Positions 1 through 7,380 of a stretch of 39,372 nucleotides of DNA are shown piece after piece. The stretch is from an uncultured Arthrobacter sp. (GTDB lineage Bacteria; Actinomycetota; Actinomycetes; Actinomycetales; Micrococcaceae): contig NZ_CANLXP010000029.1 of NCBI RefSeq assembly GCF_947495145.1, positions 1-39,372 on the forward strand. The letters are read 5' to 3'. Both the position numbers and the translations under genes were made by a program. How positions within the stretch are numbered: the stretch's first letter is position 1; the number at the start of each line of letters is the position of its first letter. The notes under the pieces were generated by a model that had not been told where the DNA came from, made no database searches, and worked only from the letters and a program-made list of their open reading frames with translations.

Positions 1-12
1 CAGGCTAACCCA

Positions 13-73
13 TTCGCGGGCATTCCTACCTGAGGCACCGATCAACTTTCACGGGCATATTGACTTGAGGCAC
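13..73. repeat. Two imperfect 26-bp direct repeats, 35-bp period
   Basis: Positions 13-38 and 48-73 share the pattern TTC[G/A]CGGGCAT, seven variable bases, then TGAGGCAC. The 35-bp period is not a multiple of three, so a coding repeat is unlikely. They lie at the window edge, upstream of the first TPR gene. They could be operator copies or the subterminal repeats of an insertion element lying to the left; the sequence does not decide. Confidence 0.45.
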
Positions 74-216
74 TACGCCCCTTTCGCCTGTATCTTCCCG
101 GCATCAGTCAACTCTGTCTCAATCGGCCCTTTTCCGCCTAAACTCAATGACAGTCGCGTCGAGCGCGCCGGGAATCCCCGCCTGCTCGACGCAGACTTCG
201 GATCAAAGGGGTAAGT

Positions 217-1245
217 GTGGCAGCACAACAGTCGAGCGATCTCGTCATGCATGTCCTGCGCGCCCGTGAAGCATGGCATCAGCGTGACTACCGGGCAGCG
301 CGGCTACTCGCAGCCACCGCCGCCAAGCTGGCGGAGCAGGTGGAAGACCATAATGCCTGGTGGAAAATGACTTTCCTTCAGGCTGAGTGCCTGCGGGACG
401 AGGGTCTGCTGAAGGAAGCACTCGAGTCAGCGGGATCGCTTGGCACACACGGGCTTACGCTCAAATCCGAAGCACTCAAGGCGCGCGTCTATACGCTCAC
501 AGCGTTATGCCAACAGGGGCTGGGGCAACTGGAGCAGGCTGTCGAGAATGCAGACCTGGCGGTGAAAAGCGCCGCTGCCGACCCGGACGCGCCGGAATTG
601 CAAATCGAAGCTCATCACGCTCTGATCGCTGCGCTCGCCGAAAGCGATCGGCTGGACGAAGCCTGGAGCACCTGCCTCGACCTCTCCACCTACATCACAC
701 CGGCCATTCACACGCAGACGGCCGGCAAGGCATATTGGGTTATCGGAAACGTTGCCTTCATGCGTCATCAAGTGAACGACGGTGCCCGCTTTCATCATCT
801 GGCGGGAGAGCATCTTTCCCCCAACAACGACCTGGAACTCTGGGCTCATTTCAACCGTGCCTCAGCTGCGCTCCGCCTTACCGCCGGTGTTGTCGACGCG
901 GAAACGCTCGAGTGCATCGAACGGGCCGAGGTCGCGAGCTCAATCGTCGGCGGCACGGAGCGGGATCAACTGCAGCTTTCGCTTACCCGGGCGCACTGGC
1001 TTTTCCTGACCGGCCAACTCAATGCTGCAGTCGAACGACTGAGGCCTATCTGTGCGGACGGTTCAGCACTCTCGCGGCAAACGGAGGGAGAGGCGAACCT
1101 GCTGCTTGCCCAGGCGCTGTCAGCACGGGGCGAAGAGCTTGAGGCGCTGGCACACTTCGAGACGAGCGAGCAGTGTTTCGTCGACGCCGGCGCACCTGAC
1201 CGGGCCGCGCACGTCCGGAACATCGTGGCCAAAATCAGCGGCTGA
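217..1245 (+). CDS. TPR-repeat protein, paralog 1 (Rap-like architecture)
   Basis: This 342-residue, all-helical, soluble protein has no signal peptide, membrane segment or visible helix-turn-helix. TPR-like helix pairs run through the chain, for example around 'NAWWKMTFLQAECL', 'QTAGKAYWVIGNVAF', 'LSLTRAHWLFLTGQL' and 'EGEANLLLAQALSARG'. It starts at GTG 217 behind an AAGGGG Shine-Dalgarno sequence. It is a clear paralog of the protein at 1778-2821: long blocks are nearly identical, such as 'QTAGKAYWVIGNV', 'FNRASAALRL' and 'RAHWLFLTGQ'. A TPR-only protein of this size resembles the cytoplasmic peptide receptors of Firmicutes (Rap and the TPR part of RRNPP regulators), but also many TPR scaffolds. 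The role as a peptide receptor is inference from the neighbouring repeat-peptide gene. No DNA-binding or enzymatic domain is seen. Confidence 0.8.
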   Translation: MAAQQSSDLVMHVLRAREAWHQRDYRAARLLAATAAKLAEQVEDHNAWWKMTFLQAECLRDEGLLKEALESAGSLGTHGLTLKSEALKARVYTLTALCQQGLGQLEQAVENADLAVKSAAADPDAPELQIEAHHALIAALAESDRLDEAWSTCLDLSTYITPAIHTQTAGKAYWVIGNVAFMRHQVNDGARFHHLAGEHLSPNNDLELWAHFNRASAALRLTAGVVDAETLECIERAEVASSIVGGTERDQLQLSLTRAHWLFLTGQLNAAVERLRPICADGSALSRQTEGEANLLLAQALSARGEELEALAHFETSEQCFVDAGAPDRAAHVRNIVAKISG

Positions 1246-1267
1246 CGGTGCTTCCGCAGGCAAGCAG

Positions 1268-1309
1268 AAGGCCGTGGAAGTCAGCTTTGTTGCTGGCCTC
1301 CACGGCCTT
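1268..1309. terminator. Hairpin between converging TPR gene and peptide gene
   Basis: AAGGCCGTGGA at 1268-1278 pairs with TCCACGGCCTT at 1299-1309, an 11-bp perfect stem, and the loop can pair further (CAGC with GCTG). It lies 22 bp after the stop of the first TPR gene and 40 bp after the stop of the opposite-strand peptide gene, so it probably serves both directions. There is no clear T-tract. Confidence 0.6.
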
Positions 1310-1349
1310 CCTGCCAATCCTGAATAGACGGGATCAGCACAAACGGTGG

Positions 1350-1538
1350 TTAGACCGCCTGGTAGGTGCTGTCAGGCCAGTTGCCGACCTTCGTCGTAGT
1401 AGTGCCATCGGGCCAGTTGCCGACCTTCGTCGTAGTGGTGCCATCAGGCCAGTTTCCGACCTTGGCGGCCTGAGCAGCCGTGCCGCCCCCAACCAGAAGC
1501 AACGCAGTCAGCAACAGTGTTGCGGAGACTTTCTTCAT
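1350..1538 (-). CDS. Small secreted precursor with tandem KVGNWPDGTTTT repeats (candidate peptide signal)
   Basis: It encodes 62 residues from an ATG at 1538 behind an AAGGA Shine-Dalgarno sequence. Residues 1-24 form a classical signal peptide: a Lys-Lys start, a leucine-rich core and an AQA cleavage site. The mature part is almost only repeats: two full copies of KVGNWPDGTTTT and a third, KVGNWPDSTYQAV, ending at the stop. The DNA copies are 36 bp (1428-1463, 1392-1427, then the variant 1353-1391) and mostly identical, so the array looks recent or homogenised. There are no cysteines, so a disulfide bacteriocin is unlikely. A precursor holding several copies of one short peptide is the layout of multi-copy pheromone precursors. 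It lies between two paralogous TPR genes, on the opposite strand. Function is inferred; a structural or wall-associated peptide is possible. Confidence 0.75.
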   Translation of the reverse strand: MKKVSATLLLTALLLVGGGTAAQAAKVGNWPDGTTTTKVGNWPDGTTTTKVGNWPDSTYQAV

Positions 1539-1562
1539 ACTTTTTTCCTTGTCACTTGATGG

Positions 1563-1590
1563 ACGCAGAAGATCGTAGTGCCTTCTGCGT
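1563..1590 (-). promoter_or_regulatory. Hairpin in the 5' leader of the repeat-peptide gene
   Basis: ACGCAGAAG (1563-1571) and CTTCTGCGT (1582-1590) form a perfect 9-bp inverted repeat with a 10-nt loop. It ends 25 nt before the peptide start codon. On the same strand a good -10 (TATACT, 1610-1605) lies just upstream, so the hairpin would be in the transcribed leader. It could be an operator dyad or an mRNA element; which one is not decided. Confidence 0.5.
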
Positions 1591-1604
1591 TGCACAGCAT
1601 CCCC

Positions 1605-1610
1605 AGTATA
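1605..1610 (-). promoter_or_regulatory. Probable -10 box of the peptide gene
   Basis: Read on the minus strand the hexamer is TATACT, five of six matches to TATAAT, about 67 nt before the start codon. A TTTATC sequence 16 bp further upstream is only a weak -35. This predicts a leader of about 60 nt that includes the 9-bp hairpin. Confidence 0.45.
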
Positions 1611-1712
1611 GGGATCAAGTAGCACGGATAAAGGGTTTCTTTTCTCATCTTTTCCGCAGTTTTCACCTGCATTCTGAAGAAAGAGCGGACTTGATTCACG
1701 CTCAAGAGAATT

Positions 1713-1741
1713 TTGATGAGTCGTTCTGACAGAATTATCAG
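1713..1741 (+). promoter_or_regulatory. Probable promoter of the second TPR gene
   Basis: TTGATG (1713-1718) and TATCAG (1736-1741) are separated by exactly 17 bp, each with four matches to the vegetative consensus. Transcription would start near 1748, about 30 nt before the ATG at 1778. The promoter diverges from that of the repeat-peptide gene within one 239-bp intergenic region, so both could be controlled together. Confidence 0.45.
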
Positions 1742-1777
1742 CGGGGATCCATTTGAGCGAAGCTTTGGAATGAGGCC

Positions 1778-2821
1778 ATGAATCAATCCCAGCAGCCCGG
1801 CGAACACGTCTTTCTCGAATTGCGTGCCCGTGATGCGTGGAACCAGCGTGAGTATCATCTAGCACTGAAAACTGCAGCCGAGGCTGCAGCGATGGCGCGA
1901 AGCAACGCTGATGACAACGCGTGGTGGAACATGACCTTCCTTGAAGCAGAGTGTTTGAAGAAGACCGGCGCGTTCCATGATGCTCAACGCCTGGCTGAAG
2001 CACTTCGGGAAGACGTTCTCACCCAGCGTTACCCTGATTTATCAGCCAGAGTGTCCACCTTCCTCGCCGGAACGCTGCAAGGCCAAGGTGATCTGGCGCT
2101 TGCCGCCGAAGAGGCGCGCCGAGCTGTCGCCATGGCTGCGTCGGCCGGTGACTCGCCAGACCTGCGCATTACCGCTCAACACGCGCTCATCGCAGCACTC
2201 GCCGAGAGCGACCAGATCGACGACGCCTGGGAGGAGTGCCTTCGACTGGCCGAACTCATCACACCCGACGTAAACTCGCAGACTGCTGGAAAGGCCTACT
2301 GGGTTATCGGGAACGTGGCCTACCTCCGGCGGGATGCCGCCGTCGGAACCGGATACCACCGGCGCGCCGCCAGCAACCTCTCTCCCTCCAACGATCTGGA
2401 CCTGTGGGCCAGGTTCAACCGTGCCTCCGCTGCGCTTCGCCTCGCTGCCGGTGTCGTCGAGCCTGAGACCCTCGAGTGCATCGAGCGGGCCGAGCTGGCC
2501 GCGTCGATCGTCGGCGGTAGTGAGCGGGACAAGCTTGAACTGTCCCTCACACGGGCGCACTGGCTGTTCCTTACCGGACAGTTTGATGCTGCCGTGGAGC
2601 GGCTCCGGCCCATCTGTGAAGCGTCCTCCCTTATAGCCAGCCAAACCGCAGCGGAGGCCTATATGCTCCTGGGCCAGGCGCTCGCGCGATCCGGCGACCC
2701 GCTCGAGGGATTGTTCCAGCTGGAGAAGAGCCAGGAATTGTTCAGGCAGTCAGGAGCCCCGGACCGTGAAGCGCAGGTGGCCACGCTGATTGACGAAGTC
2801 CACCGAACGGCCGACTCCTAA
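1778..2821 (+). CDS. TPR-repeat protein, paralog 2
   Basis: This 347-residue soluble protein is paralogous over its whole length to the one at 217-1245. The shared N-terminal pattern (A-R-[ED]-A-W-[HN]-Q-R-[DE]-Y) and the central 'HALIAALAESD' and C-terminal 'TRAHWLFLTGQ' blocks make this plain. TPR-type helical hairpins fill the chain; there is no DNA-binding domain, membrane segment or signal peptide. The ATG at 1778 has a GAGG sequence 4 nt upstream. It diverges from the repeat-peptide gene, a common arrangement when a receptor and its ligand precursor are co-regulated. Divergence is strongest around residues 60-115, where ligand specificity could differ. A peptide-receptor function is inference; a generic TPR scaffold is the alternative. 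Confidence 0.8.
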   Translation: MNQSQQPGEHVFLELRARDAWNQREYHLALKTAAEAAAMARSNADDNAWWNMTFLEAECLKKTGAFHDAQRLAEALREDVLTQRYPDLSARVSTFLAGTLQGQGDLALAAEEARRAVAMAASAGDSPDLRITAQHALIAALAESDQIDDAWEECLRLAELITPDVNSQTAGKAYWVIGNVAYLRRDAAVGTGYHRRAASNLSPSNDLDLWARFNRASAALRLAAGVVEPETLECIERAELAASIVGGSERDKLELSLTRAHWLFLTGQFDAAVERLRPICEASSLIASQTAAEAYMLLGQALARSGDPLEGLFQLEKSQELFRQSGAPDREAQVATLIDEVHRTADS

Positions 2822-2984
2822 GCGACGGCATCCGGATCTTGAAGCGTGTAGTGTAGCGTCCGTCACATTTCACGCTGCAAGGTTCGCGTCGTCGTCTCAA
2901 CGCGTTGGTAGTGACATGGTCAAACCGGGGGCTTTCCAGGCGGGAAATCACATCACAAGGACGACGCCCCCAGCAAGGAAAGCG

Positions 2985-3377
2985 ATGTTCGGCATGAATT
3001 CACTCTGGCTGATGCCAACTGAAGTACCGGCAACAGCCGCGCCGGTCTCCGTTGTCCGTCTGGTCTTGCCGGAGGGCGAACACATCACAACAGAGATTGC
3101 AGAGTCATTCGCGGAGCAGGTCCGCGCCGAGGGCGGCGGCGTGCCTCAGCCGGTGCTCATTGTCATCAGCGGGATTGCGTCCCTGAGCCGGGGGGCTCGT
3201 GCCGTCTTCAGCCGCTCGCGCTCCGCGTCAGCGATCGCCCTGGTTGGGGCCAGCGCCGTGGACAGGGTGCTTGCAAACTTCCTTCTCGGAGGAGAACCTC
3301 CCGCGTGCCCCACCTCCTATTTCGGAGATGAGGACACAGCGGTCGCGTGGTTGCTGGAGCGCATCCATGGCAGCTGA
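2985..3377 (+). CDS. STAS/SEC14-like (SpoIIAA-like) small protein
   Basis: It encodes 130 residues from ATG 2985 behind an AAGGAAAG Shine-Dalgarno sequence; a longer in-frame reading back to 2790 would overlap the TPR gene and is not favoured. The pattern is that of a small alpha/beta STAS/SEC14-like domain: a strand 'VSVVRLVLPEGEHIT', a helix, the strand 'PVLIVISG', then 'SAIALVGASAVDRVLANFLLG' and a C-terminal 'PTSYFGDEDTAVAWLLE', as in actinobacterial proteins annotated STAS/SEC14 domain-containing. No membrane segment is present. It overlaps the start of the GGDEF/EAL gene by 11 bp, so the two are translated together. It may be a regulatory partner of that enzyme. The family call is by pattern only. 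Confidence 0.65.
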   Translation: MFGMNSLWLMPTEVPATAAPVSVVRLVLPEGEHITTEIAESFAEQVRAEGGGVPQPVLIVISGIASLSRGARAVFSRSRSASAIALVGASAVDRVLANFLLGGEPPACPTSYFGDEDTAVAWLLERIHGS

Positions 3378-4920
3378 CGCCGGTGATCCCCGCCTGGCCA
3401 TGCTGGTAGACGGTATTGTGCGCCTCTCGCGAGGGGACCTCGGCAGCAGAATAGTGCCTTCGCCGGCGCGCGACGACGTAGACGCCGTAATTACCGGAGT
3501 GAACCTCCTGGCAGAAGAACTTGAACTGGTCTACCGGCAGTTTGAGAAGCGGGTGGAAAACCGCACGGCGATGCTGCACCAGGCACATCTGGACATGAAG
3601 CGCATGGCGATGACCGACGCGCTGACCGGCCTGTCCAACCGGGTGGATCTGGTCGAAAAGATTGAAAAAGCGCTCTCCGCTCAACGCGATGGCAGTCCTC
3701 CCCCTGCCCTGCTGCTGCTCGACCTCGATTCCTTCAAGAACGTGAACGACCGTTTCGGGCACGACGCTGGCGACGACGTTTTGCGTGAAGTCGCAGAACG
3801 TTTGCGCGGTGCAGTCCGCACCACCGACACCGTGGCACGGTTGGGCGGCGACGAATTCGCCATTTTGGTTACTCAGGCAACGATGGAGGTTGCCCTTGGA
3901 GTGGCCAATCGGGCCCTGGATGTGCTGTCCAAGAGTATCGATGTAGGGGAATTCGACGTGCATCCCCGCGCGAGCATCGGCCTCCGCGTCGCTACTGAAG
4001 AGCACACGGCCGAGTCCCTGCTTCATGAGGCGGATACCGCCATGTACGCGGCCAAGAACGAGGGCCGCAGCGCCATCAAGGCCTTCGAGCCGGTTATGCT
4101 CTACGACCGGCAGCTCCGCACCCTGATGGCATCGGAACTGCGCGACGCCATTGGGACCGATCAGTTGTGCGTGCACTATCAGCCGATTGTGAATCTGCGC
4201 GACGGGTCGATCAACGGAGTGGAAGTCCTGGTGCGCTGGGCGCATCCCACCAGGGGAATGATCTCCCCCGAATCGTTCATTCCGCTCGCCGAGGAAATCG
4301 GGGCCATTTCCGATCTCGACCGCTGGGTCATGGCGACCGCGCTTCAGCAGTATGCGATTTGGCGGGCCGCGCGCCTGATTCCGGAAGACTTTCAGATACG
4401 AGTCAATATCTCGGCGATCGAACTCCGCCAACTCGACATGGTCGACTTTGTCCGCGGACTGCTCAAGCGCATGTCAATGCCGCCGCGCTCCCTGGTTATC
4501 GAGATCACTGAGTCAGCGCTGGTCAGCGGCGGCGAGGTCGAAACCTACTCGTTGCTGAGCTTCAAGCAACTCGGCGTCTGCATTGAGATCGATGATTTCG
4601 GCACGGGCTACTCGTCGATCAGCTACCTGCGCAAGCTGCCCGTCGACATGGTCAAGGTGGATCGTTCAATTCTTCGTGAGCCGGCAACCGGCTCCTGGCA
4701 GCCTGAATTCGTTGCCGCCGTCTTCCAACTCATCCGGGCAGCCGGACTCGGAGCCGTCTTCGAGGGCATCGAAACGCAGGAACAGGCAGAATTCCTCCGA
4801 TCCCTCGGCGATGTCAGCGGCCAGGGCTTCTTTTTCAGCAAACCGCTCCCTGAGCCGGAGGTGACAGCGCTGCTGCTGTCCGGAAGCGCACTCCCGCTCC
4901 CCCAGGTCGGCCAGCACTGA
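3367..4920 (+). CDS. Cytoplasmic HAMP-like/GGDEF/EAL c-di-GMP turnover protein
   Basis: It encodes 517 residues from ATG 3367. Residues 1-80 look like a HAMP-type helix pair ('LSRGDLGSRI...DDVDAVITGVNLLAEEL') running into a coiled coil, but there is no membrane segment. A GGDEF domain follows, with an intact GGDEF motif and an RTTD inhibitory-site motif five residues before it. The EAL domain has EVLVRW in place of EALxR, and otherwise keeps the acidic and metal-binding set: 'RVNIS', 'EITES', 'IDDFGTGYSS', 'VKVDRS', 'FEGIETQEQ' and 'GQGFFFSKP'. Both activities, diguanylate cyclase and phosphodiesterase, are therefore plausible. The 11-bp overlap with the STAS-like gene suggests that protein supplies the input signal in place of a PAS or membrane sensor. 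A strong terminator follows. Confidence 0.9.
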   Translation: MAADAGDPRLAMLVDGIVRLSRGDLGSRIVPSPARDDVDAVITGVNLLAEELELVYRQFEKRVENRTAMLHQAHLDMKRMAMTDALTGLSNRVDLVEKIEKALSAQRDGSPPPALLLLDLDSFKNVNDRFGHDAGDDVLREVAERLRGAVRTTDTVARLGGDEFAILVTQATMEVALGVANRALDVLSKSIDVGEFDVHPRASIGLRVATEEHTAESLLHEADTAMYAAKNEGRSAIKAFEPVMLYDRQLRTLMASELRDAIGTDQLCVHYQPIVNLRDGSINGVEVLVRWAHPTRGMISPESFIPLAEEIGAISDLDRWVMATALQQYAIWRAARLIPEDFQIRVNISAIELRQLDMVDFVRGLLKRMSMPPRSLVIEITESALVSGGEVETYSLLSFKQLGVCIEIDDFGTGYSSISYLRKLPVDMVKVDRSILREPATGSWQPEFVAAVFQLIRAAGLGAVFEGIETQEQAEFLRSLGDVSGQGFFFSKPLPEPEVTALLLSGSALPLPQVGQH

Positions 4921-4931
4921 GGACATGCGGA

Positions 4932-4964
4932 AAGCCCGGCCTCCCGAAGGGAGAAGCCGGGCTT
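4932..4964. terminator. Bidirectional terminator between the GGDEF/EAL gene and ilvE
   Basis: AAGCCCGGC (4932-4940) pairs with GCCGGGCTT (4956-4964), and CTCCC (4941-4945) pairs with GGGAG (4949-4953) around a GAA loop. This makes a long stem with a 2-nt bulge. It sits between two converging genes. Confidence 0.8.
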
Positions 4965-4982
4965 CTGCAGCGCGGACACTGC

Positions 4983-6089
4983 TCACACGAGGCGTGTCAT
5001 CCAACCATGAGGATCCTCGGCCTTGCCGGTCTGAATGCCCAGGAGTTGCTCCCGAATGGACATGGTTACCTCGCCCGCCGATGGGTTGGGCGCACTAATC
5101 ACGTCATCGCCGTCCTTCAGCTCACCGATTGGTGTGATGACTGCTGCGGTGCCGCAGGCGAACACCTCAGTGATGTCGCCGCTGGCTACGCCATCTCGCC
5201 ACTCGTCCAGGGTGATGGTGCGCTCCTGCACAACAAGGCCGCGGTCGTTGGCGAGCTGGATGATGGATGAACGGGTTATACCTTCAAGGATGGTCCCGCT
5301 CAGCGCCGGAGTGACCAGGGTGCCGTCTTTGAAAACAAAGAAAACATTCATGCCGCCGAGTTCCTCGACAGCGTTGTTGTTGAACTGGTCCAGGAACAGC
5401 ACCTGCTTACAACCGTGCGCCTCTGCCTCGAGCTGTGCTGCCAGCGATGCCGCGTAATTTCCTCCGCACTTCGCCGCACCCGTCCCTCCGCGTCCGGCGC
5501 GCGCATAGTTGCGGGACACCCAGATAGAAACCGGAGCCAGTTCGCCGCCGAAGTAGTTGGCCGCCGGCGAGGCGATCACCCGGTAGGACACTTCCCGGGC
5601 AGGGCGAACGCCAAGGAATGCTTCGGTAGCAATCATGAACGGCCGCAGGTAGAGGCTCTCACCGTCACGGGTGGGCACCCACTGGCTGTCAGCCGCAACA
5701 AGTTGGCTCAGAGACTCCATGAACACTTCTTCCGGCAGCTGCGGAAGCGCAAGGCGGGCGGCGGATCGGTTGAGCCGCGCAGCATTTGCTTCCGGGCGGA
5801 AGGTCCAGATGGAACCGTCAGCGTGACGGTACGCCTTCATGCCCTCGAAAATCTCCTGGCCGTAGTGCAGCACCGCAGCAGCCGGATCCATGGCAATGGG
5901 CCCGTAGGCTTCGAGACGTGCGTTGCCCCAGCCGCCCTCGCCGGCGGTATCCGCCGTGAAGTCGACGACCACGGTGTGGTCCGTAAAGTGGTTACCGAAC
6001 CCGGGGTTGGCGAGAATCGCCTCCCGTTCAGCCTCCGACCTGGGGCTCGCGGATGGGTACTGGGCGAATTCCAGCTGCGTAGCTGTCAT
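4983..6089 (-). CDS. ilvE: Branched-chain amino acid aminotransferase
   Basis: This 368-residue PLP enzyme of fold type IV catalyses the last step of leucine, isoleucine and valine synthesis, transferring the amino group from glutamate to the 2-oxo acids. The N-terminal block 'NPGFGNHFTDHTVVVDF', the 'LHYGQEIFEGMKAYR' motif and 'GTGAAKCGGNYAASL', with the PLP-binding lysine at about residue 207, identify it. Length is normal for the actinobacterial enzyme. The ATG at 6089 has GGAGG 6 nt upstream. It follows leuB on the same strand after 128 bp; that gap holds a small stem (CTCCGC 6112-6117 with GCGGAG 6125-6130). No leucine- or valine-rich leader peptide was found there. Confidence 0.97.
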   Translation of the reverse strand: MTATQLEFAQYPSASPRSEAEREAILANPGFGNHFTDHTVVVDFTADTAGEGGWGNARLEAYGPIAMDPAAAVLHYGQEIFEGMKAYRHADGSIWTFRPEANAARLNRSAARLALPQLPEEVFMESLSQLVAADSQWVPTRDGESLYLRPFMIATEAFLGVRPAREVSYRVIASPAANYFGGELAPVSIWVSRNYARAGRGGTGAAKCGGNYAASLAAQLEAEAHGCKQVLFLDQFNNNAVEELGGMNVFFVFKDGTLVTPALSGTILEGITRSSIIQLANDRGLVVQERTITLDEWRDGVASGDITEVFACGTAAVITPIGELKDGDDVISAPNPSAGEVTMSIREQLLGIQTGKAEDPHGWMTRLV

Positions 6090-6217
6090 GGTTCCTCCAC
6101 GGTTACCAGCCCTCCGCGTGCGATGCGGAGAGGCACAGTGATGCCTTACGGTGATCCCGGACGGGGTGCACCCTCACGGTTTGGTTGGTCTGATTGAGTT
6201 AATGGTTCCTAACCAGC

Positions 6218-7273
6218 TTAGGACACTGCGGCTGCAATCGCATCGCCAATTTCCGCGGTGGGTCGCTGCGCGCCGGACCGCGTGGCGACGTCGTTCTCTG
6301 CCGCCTGCTCAATCTTCGCTGCCTGCTCGGTGAAGCCGAGGTGATGCAGTAATAGTGCCGCGGAAAGGATCGCCGCGGTCGGGTCTGCTTTCTGCTGCCC
6401 GGCGATGTCCGGGGCGGAACCGTGCACCGGCTCGAACATTGAGGGCGCGGTGCGGTCCATATTGATATTGCCGGAGGCTGCAAGGCCGATCCCGCCAGTC
6501 ACCGCAGCCGCGAGGTCAGTGATGATGTCGCCGAAGAGGTTGTCGGTCACGATCACGTCGAAGCGCGATGGATCAGTGACCAGGAAGATCATGGCAGCAT
6601 CCACATGCAGGTAGTCATGGGTGACCTGCGGGTACTCAGCGGCCACAGCCTCGACGGTACGCTTCCACAGATGACCGGCATGAACGAGGACGTTGTGCTT
6701 GTGCACCAGGGTGAGGTGCTTTCGCGGTCGCTCGCTTGCACGCCGGAAACCGTCACGCACCAGCCGCTCCACACCGTGCGCCGTGTTCACCGAGACCTCC
6801 GTGGCGATCTCATGCGGCGTGCCGGTGCGCAGCGCACCGCCGTTGCCCACATACGGGCCTTCGGTTCCCTCACGGACCACCACGAAGTCGATCGCGCCTG
6901 GATTAGCAAGCGGGCTCGACACGCCAGCGTAAAGCCTGGACGGCCGGAGGTTGACGTAGTGGTCAAGGCTGAACCGCAGTTTGAGCAGCATTTCGCGTTC
7001 GATGAGGCCCGAGGGAATGCGGGTATCACCCGGAGCAGCGCCGACAGCGCCGAACAGGATGGCATCGTGCCCACGCAGACGCTCGAGCGTTTCCTCCGGA
7101 AGCGTCTCCCCTGTTGCCAGCCAGTGCTCGGCGCCGAGTTTGTACTCGGTCAGATTAAGTTCGACGTCGGCAGCGGCCGTTGCTGCGCGAAGCACCTTCA
7201 CCGCTTCGGTGATGACCTCCGGTCCAATACCGTCCCCGGGGATTACTGCCACATTGATGCTGTTTGAAGTCAT
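6218..7273 (-). CDS. leuB: 3-isopropylmalate dehydrogenase
   Basis: This 351-residue NAD-dependent beta-decarboxylating dehydrogenase is the third enzyme of leucine synthesis. It has '[13 protein letters not shown]' at the N-terminus, '[16 protein letters not shown]' for substrate binding, and the metal and substrate region '[22 protein letters not shown]'. The ATG at 7273 begins the protein just before the family's first strand; a start at 7294 would add seven residues with no better ribosome site. It is upstream of ilvE on the same strand, and the two probably form a branched-chain amino acid unit. Confidence 0.96.
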   Translation of the reverse strand: MTSNSINVAVIPGDGIGPEVITEAVKVLRAATAAADVELNLTEYKLGAEHWLATGETLPEETLERLRGHDAILFGAVGAAPGDTRIPSGLIEREMLLKLRFSLDHYVNLRPSRLYAGVSSPLANPGAIDFVVVREGTEGPYVGNGGALRTGTPHEIATEVSVNTAHGVERLVRDGFRRASERPRKHLTLVHKHNVLVHAGHLWKRTVEAVAAEYPQVTHDYLHVDAAMIFLVTDPSRFDVIVTDNLFGDIITDLAAAVTGGIGLAASGNINMDRTAPSMFEPVHGSAPDIAGQQKADPTAAILSAALLLHHLGFTEQAAKIEQAAENDVATRSGAQRPTAEIGDAIAAAVS

Positions 7274-7380
7274 GGAATCAGCGTAGGCAACCATCCCGCA
7301 TCACGGACAATTCTGTTTCGCATGTTGAGACGTCGGCTGATCTAGACGAATCGGGAGCATCGGCCGCCCATAATACGAAC

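Noticed and set aside
1353-1463. 36-bp repeats that could suggest a CRISPR-like array
   Set aside because: Units are contiguous with no spacers, in frame, and encode the mature part of a secreted peptide.
1350-2003. 217-residue minus-strand reading frame over the peptide gene and the TPR promoter
   Set aside because: Only the last 62 codons have a start with a ribosome site and a signal peptide; the rest overlaps the second TPR gene.
2926-2970. GGGGGC/GCCCCC pairing before the STAS gene as a c-di-GMP riboswitch
   Set aside because: None of the conserved GEMM sequence elements are present and the pairing is only 6 bp across a 33-nt loop.
2790-2984. N-terminal extension of the STAS-like protein
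   Set aside because: It overlaps the TPR gene, has no ribosome site, and ATG 2985 has a good one.
6090-6217. Leader-peptide attenuator before ilvE
   Set aside because: A short frame exists but is not rich in Leu, Ile or Val and has no ribosome site; the stem there is only 6 bp.
6208-6222. CCTAA-N5-TTAGG dyad at the leuB stop as an iron-box
   Set aside because: The stem is only 5 bp, it overlaps a stop codon, and neighbouring genes have no metal role.
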